Shown piece by piece: positions 1 to 6,536 of a stretch of DNA of 11,036 nt. Each line of letters opens with the position of its first letter. Within the stretch, counting starts at the first letter, position 1. This DNA comes from Candidatus Bruticola papionis (lineage in GTDB: Bacteria > Vulcanimicrobiota > Xenobia > Xenobiales > Xenobiaceae), in the NCBI GenBank assembly GCA_002407045.1, contig DHKB01000014.1, forward strand, positions 1 to 11,036, written 5' to 3'. The translations under genes and the position numbers were made by a program. The notes beneath the pieces are model-generated. The model made no database searches, was not told where the DNA came from, and saw only the letters and a program-made list of their open reading frames with translations.

Positions 1-1
1 G

Positions 2-745
2 CCTATCATTTCAGCTGTAGGCCACGAAGGCGACCATTTGCTTACCGATGATGCAGCCGACCGACGGGCCTCAACTCCTACTCAAGCGGCCGAGCTTGTT
101 TCCATTACACGTCAAGAGCGTCTTGCTGAGCTTGAGCAAAAACGCAACCGTATCGTCGAAGCGGTCTATCGCCATTTGTCTCATCAAGAAGAGGGCTTGC
201 AATTTTTAGCTTCTCGTTTGCCTCAACTTCTGCGCCATAAACTGGAATTGGGCAACAATTCTTTAAACAATTTACGTCACAGACTCAATCTTTGTAATCC
301 CAGTCGCTACATTCCCCAACGCCGCCAAGACTTAGCTCAAAAAACTGAACAACTAAAAAAATTGAGCCAGCGTTTGTGGCAACAAAAATATGAGCAATTG
401 CAAAGTTTGCAAGCTAGATTGCAAGCCTACTTGCAAAATTATTTACCGCGTCAAGAAGAAAAACTAGCTATCTTAAGTTCTCAGCTTAAATCACTATCAC
501 CGGAAAGAGTTTTGGAGCGCGGCTACGCGGTGGTAGCTTCTGAAGAAGGTCACGTTTTGCAAGAACAAGATGTAAAATGTGGAGCCAAGATACGCATAGC
601 TTTAAAATTTGGCTGTTTGGAAGCTAAAATCAACAAATTTACCAAAGGCGATCCTTTGGAAAATTTGCGTAACAGGCAGCACATACAACCATCAGGGAAT
701 AAAAAAGTCAAGTTTTCCTTAGAGCAAAGCGCTCTTTTCGATTAG
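2..745 (+). CDS. xseA: Exodeoxyribonuclease VII large subunit, 3' part (5' end outside window)
   Basis: This is the large, catalytic subunit of exonuclease VII, which degrades single-stranded DNA to short oligonucleotides together with many copies of XseB. Only the last 247 residues lie in the window. The frame is open to the left edge, and the first codons read PIISAVGHEGDH followed by a D..AD.RA.TP.QAAEL pattern. That is the signature of the XseA catalytic core, so the TTG at position 38 is internal and not a start. Next comes a long Gln/Leu/Arg-rich helical stretch (about residues 40-155 of the fragment), the coiled-coil arm that binds XseB. The family's C-terminal element SPERVLERGYAVV follows, and then a short basic tail. 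Full-length members have about 400-450 residues, so roughly 40% is missing off the edge. xseB follows 36 nt downstream, supporting the call. Confidence 0.95.
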   Translation, partial: PIISAVGHEGDHLLTDDAADRRASTPTQAAELVSITRQERLAELEQKRNRIVEAVYRHLSHQEEGLQFLASRLPQLLRHKLELGNNSLNNLRHRLNLCNPSRYIPQRRQDLAQKTEQLKKLSQRLWQQKYEQLQSLQARLQAYLQNYLPRQEEKLAILSSQLKSLSPERVLERGYAVVASEEGHVLQEQDVKCGAKIRIALKFGCLEAKINKFTKGDPLENLRNRQHIQPSGNKKVKFSLEQSALFD

Positions 746-781
746 TCAGCACTTGTGAATTTATTGTAGGAGCTATTATTT

Positions 782-991
782 ATGGACGAAAATGGCAAAA
801 TCACCACTTACGAAGCTGGTTACCAAGAGCTAAATTCTATTATTGAAACTTTAGAAAAAGGCGATCAGAGTTTAGAAAAGACTTTAGAATTAGTATCTAG
901 GGCCAAAGTTCTTCTAGATTACTGTGGCAGCCAACTTAAAGAGGCGCAAAAGCAACTTGAAGTTTTGCAAACCGATTCGGATATATGCTGA
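782..991 (+). CDS. xseB: Exodeoxyribonuclease VII small subunit
   Basis: This is the small subunit of exonuclease VII, a helical-hairpin protein that coats the coiled-coil arm of XseA. The product is 69 residues, inside the usual 60-80 range. It shows the family pattern: an N-terminal YEAGYQELNSIIETLEKGD (the L..I...LE.G element), then LEKTLEL, then a C-terminal L.YCGSQLKEAQKQLEVL helix with the typical Cys. The ATG is preceded by AGGAG at 768-772 with 9-nt spacing, a good ribosome-binding site that fixes the start. It lies 36 nt after xseA and 78 nt before ispA, the common xseA-xseB-ispA arrangement, so all three are probably co-transcribed. No anomalies were seen. Confidence 0.95.
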   Translation: MDENGKITTYEAGYQELNSIIETLEKGDQSLEKTLELVSRAKVLLDYCGSQLKEAQKQLEVLQTDSDIC

Positions 992-1069
992 TCTTTTTTA
1001 GAAGGATTGGCTTTAGTCTTTTCTGAAAGGCGCCGCGTTAGTTTTTCCCGGAAAGGATAATATACTAAA

Positions 1070-1933
1070 TTGATTGATACTTCCAATTTCGATTTAAAAG
1101 CTTATCTTAAAAAACAAGCTGAGGTAGTAAACCGCGCTTTAGAAGCTTACTTCCCTGCCGACGCTTCTTATATTGGCAATTTAGGCGAAGTTATGCGCTA
1201 CAGTCTCTTCCCTGGCGGCAAGCGTTTTCGTCCCATTCTCACTTTAGCTGTAGCCGAAGCTTTAGGCTTAGATCCCAAGTTGGCTCTGCCTGCCGCTTGC
1301 TCTTTCGAGTTGGTCCATTGCTTCTCGTTAGTGCATGATGATTTGCCTTGTATGGACAATGATGATATGCGTCGTGGCAAACCTACTGTACACAAAGCTT
1401 ACGGCGAAGATACCGCTTTATTAGCTGGTGACGCCTTAGTTATTGAAGCTTTTAATGTAGCGGCTAAAACAGCTATTCCGAATCACCCTGAGTTAACTAT
1501 TGCCATAGTAAAAGAGCTGGCTGAAGCTTCTGGCCACTTGGGCATGGTTGGCGGTCAGATTTTAGATATGGAAGCTCAGCACCACGGAGCCGATCAAGAG
1601 AAACTTTTGGCCGTGCACAAAGGTAAAACTGGCGCTTTGATTCGCGGAGCCGCCCGCGTTGGAGCTATTGCCGCTCAAGCCGATCCCGATACGTTGGAAG
1701 CCATTACCGAGTATAGTGAAATTTTGGGCTTAGTATTCCAAATAACTGACGACATTTTAGATAGTGCCGACGATCCCGATCCTATCAGCTTTCCCACTCT
1801 CTTTGGTATGGAAGAATCTAAGCGCATAGCCAAAGAAAAGACAGCCAGAGCTCTGGAACTTATCGAGCCTTTGGGTGAGAAGGCCATTCCTTTGGCGGCT
1901 TTAGCCAACTATCTGTTGGTGCGCACAGTCTAA
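1070..1933 (+). CDS. ispA: Farnesyl diphosphate synthase-type polyprenyl synthetase with shortened post-SARM loop
   Basis: This trans-isoprenyl diphosphate synthase condenses IPP with DMAPP and GPP, giving FPP for undecaprenyl-phosphate and quinone side chains. Visible motifs are GGKRFRP (residues 49-55), the first Asp-rich motif DDLPCMD (90-96) followed by DDMRRGKPT, GGQILDME (161-168), HKGKTGAL (183-190) and the second Asp-rich motif DDILD (227-231). The first motif is the DDxxxxD form of bacterial FPP synthases. An aromatic residue, Phe85, sits five residues before it, which is known to favour C15 products, so FPP is the likely product. Oddly, only nine residues separate DDILD from FPTLFG. 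In E. coli IspA about 22 lie there, including the conserved GxDxxxxK segment. The start is TTG: the frame has a stop at 1058-1060 and no ATG nearby, and AAAGGA at 1052-1057 is a possible ribosome-binding site. Length (287 residues) is close to the family's roughly 300. Confidence 0.92.
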   Translation: MIDTSNFDLKAYLKKQAEVVNRALEAYFPADASYIGNLGEVMRYSLFPGGKRFRPILTLAVAEALGLDPKLALPAACSFELVHCFSLVHDDLPCMDNDDMRRGKPTVHKAYGEDTALLAGDALVIEAFNVAAKTAIPNHPELTIAIVKELAEASGHLGMVGGQILDMEAQHHGADQEKLLAVHKGKTGALIRGAARVGAIAAQADPDTLEAITEYSEILGLVFQITDDILDSADDPDPISFPTLFGMEESKRIAKEKTARALELIEPLGEKAIPLAALANYLLVRTV

Positions 1934-1960
1934 GATTACAAATAGGACTGTTATAAGATC

Positions 1961-3526
1961 GTGGCTTCAGAAAATATCATTCAAAAAGTACATGCTGTCA
2001 TTACTCAAGTTTTGCGAGAGCAAACTTTGCGCAACGTAGCTTGGCGCGGAGATGGCGGCGAGGCTTATTATCAGGCAAACTTCAACCATAGTCGGAGTCT
2101 AGCCGCTTTGGCTTCTTTGGCTGAAGATGATGTCTCTTTGTGCCATTTGGCCGCCGGTTGGTATCGTGCTCACGCTGTGATGCCTAAAGGAACTTTGGCT
2201 GCGCAAAGTCAACATTTGATAATAATTTGCCACGATCTTTCCGCCAAATTGTTAGATACCTTAGAAAAGTTGCAGCAAGGGCGTTTGGAAGCTGTCGTCC
2301 TTTTTCTGGATTACTCCAGGCGCTATGTAAATAAGCACCCTGGCCGTGGCAGTGAGCCTTGGTTTTACACTTATCCTGGAGTTTTTGCTCAAGCTCGCGG
2401 CTTAGTTTACGCTCCTCCAATCGAGTGTGACGACTTTAATGGCTTAAACCGAGCTTTGCGCTCTTTAGTGCAGAAAAAAGGCTTAAAAATTTTGCATGTT
2501 TTGGGCCCTGATAAGCAGCCTGAAATGAGCAATAAAAGTCACGATAACAACTCTATTTCAGTTTCTTCACCAAGTAAAAATAAAAGCGCTACCCTTAAAG
2601 CTAGTTCCAGTTTAGCTCCTACTTTTGAGGAGTTAGCCTTAAAATACATAGCTTTCGACTTAAAAGATCAAAATTTGGTCTCCTGTCTCTGGACTTGTCA
2701 TAAAGATCCTGGCCCCTTTAAATCGTTGCGTAACAGATTGCAATTAACTTCTATAGATGGAGTTATCTTGCAAGCTATCGGTATGGCTGTTTGCGGCATC
2801 CATCCCTTAATAGTTATTTCAGCTGCCGATCTTCCCAAAATACTCAACGAGCTTTTTAACACCGCTTCTTTTCCTATTACTATTTTGTTAACTGATGCCG
2901 GTTTGGTAGGAAACCAAGAAGAGCATCCTTCTAGTGCCAACTTCCACGACTTGGCTATGCTGCGCAGTTTTGCCAATATTCATGTTGCCGTACCCAGCGA
3001 CGAAGAAGAAGCTCGCAGTATGTTGCTCAATTTGCTTTCCGCTCCCGAGCCTGGTTTGTTGCGTTTAAGTAGTTCTTCTACTGTGGGCTTACCCAAAGCC
3101 AACCAAGCTAGGCCTAAAGAGAAACTATGTGGACGCTGTTTAGTAGAAGGCTCCGATCTAGCTTTTGTTTGCCTAGGCAGCGTAGCTTATCACGCTATTT
3201 TGGCTGCGCATAATTTAAAAACTTGGGGTTTTAAAGCGGCTGTTTACGATATGGCTTGGTTAAATCCATTCGATACGGAGCTTTTGCAAAAAGCTATTCA
3301 AACTGGACGCCTAATTACTGTAGAAGAGCACTCTACAATTGGAGGCTTAGCCTCGACAGTATCTGAATATCTGGCCCAAAACGATTTAGAAGATCATGTA
3401 CAATTGCGCACAGTAGGCCTGATAAATACAATCGACAGCCCCAACTTAGAAGATCACGGCATCTCTATGGAAGAACTCACCCAGCAAGCCAAAATGATTC
3501 TTGGTTTTAAAGAGGGCGAATTGTAA
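1961..3526 (+). CDS. DXS-derived protein, probable catalytically dead pseudoenzyme (dxs position)
   Basis: This 521-residue protein is homologous to 1-deoxy-D-xylulose-5-phosphate synthase, the first enzyme of the MEP isoprenoid pathway, but is degenerate. DXS-like parts seen: GLVYAPPIECDD (147-158), matching the GxxYxGPIDGHD segment, then an ILHVL strand; DAGLVGNQEEHP (312-323), matching DRAGLVGxDGxTH; AVPSDEEEARSML (343-355), matching the APSDExE segment; and a complete transketolase-C-like domain (about 385-515) with FVCLGS, LNPFD, VTVEEHSTIGG-type and EDHGISMEEL elements. Lost features: about 100 N-terminal residues, the GDG of the thiamine diphosphate signature (ICHD at 89-92 aligns there), the partner Asn (FLDY at 115-118), and the catalytic E-Q-H segment (SIDGVILQA at 264-272). 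A Ser/Asn/Lys-rich linker (about 188-220) joins the halves. The frame is intact. The start is GTG, 28 nt after ispA, with AGGA at 1944-1947 as a weak ribosome-binding site. Active synthase function looks unlikely; role unknown. Confidence 0.8.
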   Translation: MASENIIQKVHAVITQVLREQTLRNVAWRGDGGEAYYQANFNHSRSLAALASLAEDDVSLCHLAAGWYRAHAVMPKGTLAAQSQHLIIICHDLSAKLLDTLEKLQQGRLEAVVLFLDYSRRYVNKHPGRGSEPWFYTYPGVFAQARGLVYAPPIECDDFNGLNRALRSLVQKKGLKILHVLGPDKQPEMSNKSHDNNSISVSSPSKNKSATLKASSSLAPTFEELALKYIAFDLKDQNLVSCLWTCHKDPGPFKSLRNRLQLTSIDGVILQAIGMAVCGIHPLIVISAADLPKILNELFNTASFPITILLTDAGLVGNQEEHPSSANFHDLAMLRSFANIHVAVPSDEEEARSMLLNLLSAPEPGLLRLSSSSTVGLPKANQARPKEKLCGRCLVEGSDLAFVCLGSVAYHAILAAHNLKTWGFKAAVYDMAWLNPFDTELLQKAIQTGRLITVEEHSTIGGLASTVSEYLAQNDLEDHVQLRTVGLINTIDSPNLEDHGISMEELTQQAKMILGFKEGEL

Positions 3527-3537
3527 AAAATACTAAA

Positions 3538-3590
3538 ATGGCGCCCATTTTGTTAGCTAAAGTAGATACTCTAGCCAAAATGGGCGCCAT
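3538..3590. terminator. Bidirectional intrinsic terminator between converging operons
   Basis: A perfect 15-bp inverted repeat (3538-3552 with 3576-3590, core GGCGCC flanked by ATTTT/AAAAT) encloses a 23-nt loop. It begins 12 nt after the stop of the dxs-like gene and ends 30 nt after the stop of ruvC. On the minus strand the stem is followed by a T-rich run (TTTAGTATTTTTT), a good terminator for ruvC. On the plus strand the tail is weaker (CTGTTTTAT). Each arm is also nearly self-complementary (AAAATGG-CGC-CCATTTT). Confidence 0.85.
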
Positions 3591-3620
3591 CTGTTTTATA
3601 GACTTACTGCGGAATTTTAT

Positions 3621-4121
3621 TTATTGTAAAATACCGCCATTGAAGCTGCTCCAGAATAAATGGGTGATAGCTATAGCCACCGCGTCGGCAGTATCGTCTG
3701 GAGTGGGAGGCTTTTCCAGCCCTAAAGTGAGCACTACTGCCGCCCCAATATCCTTCTTCTTGGCTTTACCGTCGCCAGTCATGGTTTCTTTTATCTCCGA
3801 AGGAGTATATTCAAAAACCGGCACCCCAGCTTCGTGAGCAGCTAGAAGAATAACTCCTCTAGCTTCAGCTACAGCAATACCACTAGTTATATTGCGGTTG
3901 AAAAACAACTTTTCTATAGCCAGTTGCTCGGGACTATACTTAGCCAACACTGCCTTTATTCCGGTATATACAGCTGCCAAACGCTCGCCGGAAGCTTCGT
4001 CTTTGCCTGTTTCGATACAGCCGCAATCCAACAGAGAAAGCTGACCTTCATCAGAAACAGACACCACTCCCCAACCACAGCGAGCGTTTCCCGGATCGAT
4101 ACCTAAAACTATTTGAGACAA
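3621..4121 (-). CDS. ruvC: Crossover junction endodeoxyribonuclease RuvC (Holliday junction resolvase)
   Basis: This endonuclease dimer cuts Holliday junctions symmetrically during homologous recombination, acting with the RuvAB branch-migration motor. The 166-residue product has normal family length. The four acidic catalytic positions are visible: Asp9 in LGIDPGNARCG, Glu70 in LAIEKLFF, and Asp143 and Asp146 in DDTADAVAIAITH. The basic TGDGKAKKKD segment (115-124) matches the DNA-contacting TGxGxAxK element. The start is TTG, two nucleotides after the yebC stop, with GGAAG (4133-4129) seven nucleotides upstream inside the yebC end. No other in-frame start is nearby, so translation is probably coupled to yebC. 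ruvA and ruvB, which often follow, are not present here; the gene runs into the shared terminator. Confidence 0.95.
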   Translation of the reverse strand: MSQIVLGIDPGNARCGWGVVSVSDEGQLSLLDCGCIETGKDEASGERLAAVYTGIKAVLAKYSPEQLAIEKLFFNRNITSGIAVAEARGVILLAAHEAGVPVFEYTPSEIKETMTGDGKAKKKDIGAAVVLTLGLEKPPTPDDTADAVAIAITHLFWSSFNGGILQ

Positions 4122-4123
4122 AA

Positions 4124-4864
4124 TTAGTCTTCCATAGCCTCATCAGGAATATCAGCATTGGAGTAGACATTTTGTACGTCATCAAAATCTTCTAAGGTTT
4201 CGATTAAACGCAACACGCCTCTAGCTTGCTCTACGCTCAGCTCTACGGTGTCTTTAGCTACCTGAGAGAAGCTGGCATCTTCGATAGTGTAGCCAGCAGC
4301 TTCTAAGGCGTCTTTGACAACGTGAAGCTTGTTGGGCTCGGTCAGTACATTGAAGTACTCACCGTCAGAATTCATATCTTCAGCACCAGCATCGAGAGCA
4401 GCCATAAGGAGCTCTTCTTCATCTACGCCTTCAGCGGGAATTTGCAACACGCCATAGCGAGTGAAGTTCCAGCTTACGCAACCAGTCTCACCTAAGTTGC
4501 CGCCCAACTTGGAGAAAGTAGAGCGCACGTCGGCAGCAGTACGATTGCGGTTGTTGGTAGCGGCTTCTACGATAATAGCTACACCGTGAGGGCCGTAACC
4601 TTCGTAGCTGACTTCTACGTAATCTTCGCCATCACCGGAACCACTGGCTTTTTCAATTACGCGCTTGATGTTATCGGCAGGCATATTGACTGCACGAGCT
4701 CTTTGAATGGCGATCTTTAAGATAAAGTTGGTCTCAGGGTCCGGTCCACCTTTACGAACAGCCATATAAATATCTTTAGAAAGCTTAGTAAACAGTTTGC
4801 CGCGCTGAGCGTCAACTTTACCTTTTTTCAAACGAATGTTATGCCATTTTGAGTGACCAGACAC
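4124..4864 (-). CDS. yebC: YebC/TACO1-family protein
   Basis: This conserved cytosolic protein of 246 residues has the usual family length. It opens with SGHSKWHNIRLKKGKVDAQR and contains the family blocks KLFTKLSKDI, NMPADNIKRVIEKA, YEGYGPHGVAIIVEAATN, NRNRTAADVRSTFSKLGG and CVSWNFTRYG. Members have been described as DNA-binding regulators (including of ruv genes), and more recently as translation factors that relieve ribosome stalling at proline-rich stretches, as with mitochondrial TACO1. I cannot tell from sequence which role applies. I chose the GTG at 4864, not the upstream TTG at 4876: GGAGG (4874-4870) lies five nucleotides before the GTG, and family members start at this Met-Ser-Gly-His. 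It is followed after 2 nt by ruvC, its frequent neighbour. Confidence 0.93.
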   Translation of the reverse strand: MSGHSKWHNIRLKKGKVDAQRGKLFTKLSKDIYMAVRKGGPDPETNFILKIAIQRARAVNMPADNIKRVIEKASGSGDGEDYVEVSYEGYGPHGVAIIVEAATNNRNRTAADVRSTFSKLGGNLGETGCVSWNFTRYGVLQIPAEGVDEEELLMAALDAGAEDMNSDGEYFNVLTEPNKLHVVKDALEAAGYTIEDASFSQVAKDTVELSVEQARGVLRLIETLEDFDDVQNVYSNADIPDEAMED

Positions 4865-4900
4865 AGGAACCTCCAAATTTATCGCCTTTACAGACGAACA

Positions 4901-4920
4901 GGAATGCGGATTATTCCGCC
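4901..4920. other. Small inverted repeat upstream of yebC
   Basis: GCGGA-TTAT-TCCGC (4906-4919) is a five-base-pair hairpin with a 4-nt loop. It competes with an alternative GGAAT/ATTCC pairing (4901-4905 with 4913-4917). It lies about 40 nt upstream of the yebC start, so in the leader it could be a weak RNA structure. No T-run follows, so it is not a terminator. Confidence 0.35.
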
Positions 4921-4923
4921 GGT

Positions 4924-4943
4924 TGAGCTAGCTCATATGAGCT
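4924..4943. promoter_or_regulatory. Two overlapping perfect palindromes upstream of yebC-ruvC (possible operator)
   Basis: TGAGCTAGCTCA (4924-4935, 12 bp) and AGCTCATATGAGCT (4930-4943, 14 bp) are both perfect palindromes sharing the central AGCTCA half-site. Three TGAGCT/AGCTCA half-sites therefore occur in 20 bp, as seen in operators for dimeric regulators. The element sits about 60-80 nt upstream of the yebC start in the asnS-yebC gap. No cognate regulator can be named. Confidence 0.4.
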
Positions 4944-4966
4944 TGGATTTTAAGTTTACCGGACCA

Positions 4967-4984
4967 AAACCACAAACCACAAAC
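4967..4984. repeat. Short tandem repeat, 7-nt unit
   Basis: The unit AAACCAC occurs twice in tandem (4967-4980) and is followed by a partial third copy (4981-4984). It lies between asnS and yebC. This is a small repeat that could be chance or a site of slippage; no function is evident. Confidence 0.4.
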
Positions 4985-5021
4985 TAGTCCCAACCGATTA
5001 AAAAAAAGTTACAAGTAAAAA

Positions 5022-6374
5022 CTAAGGATGGATACGGCTCATAGTACGAGCGTAAGGAATAGCCTCACGCACATGTTCGATACCGCAAATCCAAGCCACA
5101 GCCCTTTCGATGCCTAAGCCGAAACCGGAGTGAGGCACAGAACCGTAACGGCGCAAGTCTAAGTACCACTGGTAAGCTTCCAAAGGCAAGCCGTTTTCTT
5201 TAATGCGGGCTTCCAAAAGATCGAAATCGTCGATTCTCTGGCTACCGCCAACAATTTCTCCATAACCTTCAGGAGCTAAAGTGTCGACGCTGCGGCAAAC
5301 TTCAGGACGGCCAGGCTCAGGCTTCATATAGAAAGCTTTGCAAGAGCAAGGATAGTGATGGACGAAAACAGGCTTGTCGTAACGCTGACCGATAATAGTT
5401 TCGTCAGGAGCGCCGAAGTCATCTCCCCATTTGAAGTCTACGCCCTGACTTTGCAAATATTCGACAGCTTCGTCGTAAGATAAGCGCGGGAACGGAGGCT
5501 TAATAGCTTCCAATTTGCTTAAATCGCGCTCTAAAATTTTCAATTCTGGCAAGCGGTTGCGCAAAACATTGGCTACTACGTAGCTAATCATTTGCTCTTG
5601 CACTTCCATGCTCTGATCTAAATCGGTAAAGGCCATTTCCGGCTCAACCATCCAGAACTCGGTCAAGTGACGACGAGTCTTCGATTTTTCGGCGCGGAAA
5701 GTGGGACCGAAGCAATAAACTTTACCAAAAGCCATAGCCGCAGCTTCACCATAAAGCTGACCGCTCTGGGTAAGATAAGCTTTGGTATCGAAATAGTCAG
5801 TCTCAAAGAGAGTGGAAGTACCTTCGCAAGCACTAGGAGTTAAGATAGGACTATCGACACGAAGGAAACCGTGATTGTCTAACCATTCACAAATTGAGCG
5901 CATGATCTCGGCGCGAATACGCAAGATAGCATGCTGACGAGAAGAGCGGATCCAAAGGTGACGATGATCCATTAAGAACTCGGTACCGTGTTCTTTAGGA
6001 GTGATAGGATAATCGACAGAGCCGGAAATGAGACGCACATGCAAAGCCTGGATCTCGTAACCACAAGCTGAACGCTGATCTTCGCGCACTACACCGACAA
6101 TTTCAAAGGATGACTCCTGAGTTAAACTCTTAGCCACTTGGAACTCTTCAGGAGAGCACTCCGACTTTACTACCACAACCTGGATAGTGGCCGTGCCGTC
6201 ACGCATTTGCAAGAAAAGGATCTTGCCACTGGATCGCAACTTACGCAACCAACCTTTGATAACGACTTTCTGACCGACATATTTACCGATATTTTCTAAT
6301 GTGACATAGGGATAATCCCAGTCGTTTTGGCACTCGCTTGGGACAGCGCCTTCACTTTTAACTTGCTCTTCCAT
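5022..6374 (-). CDS. asnS: Asparaginyl-tRNA synthetase
   Basis: This class IIb aminoacyl-tRNA synthetase charges tRNA-Asn with asparagine in the cytosol. The 450-residue product has an N-terminal OB-fold anticodon-binding domain (about residues 25-115, with VVIKGWLRKLRSSGKILFL) and a class II catalytic core. Motif 2 is FRAEKSKTRRHLTEFW (226-241) followed by MVEPEMAF. Motif 3 is GFGLGIERAVAW (417-428). RHLTEFWMVEPE and the GYGEIVGGSQRIDD block are AsnRS-like rather than AspRS-like. The C-terminus ends in PYARTMSRIHP, unlike the E. coli-type ending PFPRTPxxAEF. Two cysteines lie in HHYPCSCKAFYMK. The ATG at 6374 is preferred over the TTG at 6380 because GGAGG (6385-6381) sits six nucleotides before the ATG and would be too close to the TTG. 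It has its own leader of about 150 nt. Confidence 0.95.
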   Translation of the reverse strand: MEEQVKSEGAVPSECQNDWDYPYVTLENIGKYVGQKVVIKGWLRKLRSSGKILFLQMRDGTATIQVVVVKSECSPEEFQVAKSLTQESSFEIVGVVREDQRSACGYEIQALHVRLISGSVDYPITPKEHGTEFLMDHRHLWIRSSRQHAILRIRAEIMRSICEWLDNHGFLRVDSPILTPSACEGTSTLFETDYFDTKAYLTQSGQLYGEAAAMAFGKVYCFGPTFRAEKSKTRRHLTEFWMVEPEMAFTDLDQSMEVQEQMISYVVANVLRNRLPELKILERDLSKLEAIKPPFPRLSYDEAVEYLQSQGVDFKWGDDFGAPDETIIGQRYDKPVFVHHYPCSCKAFYMKPEPGRPEVCRSVDTLAPEGYGEIVGGSQRIDDFDLLEARIKENGLPLEAYQWYLDLRRYGSVPHSGFGLGIERAVAWICGIEHVREAIPYARTMSRIHP

Positions 6375-6409
6375 ATCCAACCTCCGGAAGGGGACTTTTT
6401 ACGCGACTC

Positions 6410-6437
6410 AGCTTAGGCCCTTCTGCTCCGGTGTCAA
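6410..6437 (-). promoter_or_regulatory. Candidate promoter for asnS
   Basis: On the minus strand a perfect -35 hexamer TTGACA (6437-6432) is followed after 16 nt by TAAGCT (6415-6410), which matches only three positions of the -10 consensus. Transcription would begin about 30 nt before the asnS ATG. I saw no T-box leader signature. The weak -10 keeps confidence low. Confidence 0.3.
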
Positions 6438-6490
6438 TTAGGCCAAATTACAAAAGTGCAGGAAGCGAATCGCACCATTAAGATGATTAT

Positions 6491-6536
6491 TAGCGTAAGG
6501 AAATAGCGCGCCTTGGCACCGACAAGGTATACGCTA
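6491..6536 (-). terminator. Hairpin at the end of pbp1A, weak terminator candidate
   Basis: TAGCGTA (6491-6497) pairs perfectly with TACGCTA (6530-6536), which includes the PBP stop codon. An inner stem CCTTG/CAAGG (6511-6515 with 6523-6527, 7-nt loop) sits within it. An alternative outer stem uses TAGCG at 6504-6508. The T-run following on the minus strand is poor, so it may act as a weak terminator or an RNA 3'-end structure before asnS. Confidence 0.4.

Noticed and set aside
38..745. A complete gene starting at the TTG at position 38
   Set aside because: The conserved XseA motif (ISAVGHE) lies in frame upstream of this codon, so the gene is cut by the window edge and the TTG is internal.
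1061..1066. TATACT as a -10 promoter element for ispA
   Set aside because: It lies only three nucleotides before the start codon, has no convincing -35 partner, and the operon context suggests read-through from xseB.
1961..3526. Calling this gene an active dxs or a transketolase
   Set aside because: The GDG...N cofactor signature and the catalytic Glu region are absent, and the N-terminal third is largely missing. Homology is to DXS, but activity is not supported.
3538..3837. 99-codon plus-strand frame starting in the terminator stem and running through the ruvC end
   Set aside because: Its ATG is inside the terminator hairpin and it is antisense to the conserved RuvC catalytic region.
4999..5008. 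T8 run on the minus strand just after asnS as an intrinsic terminator
   Set aside because: Only a four-base AGTT/AACT pairing precedes it, too weak to count as a terminator stem.
6386..6533. A T-box riboswitch upstream of asnS
   Set aside because: I looked for the AGGGUGGNACCGCG-type antiterminator sequence and a terminator hairpin on the minus strand and found neither in this leader.
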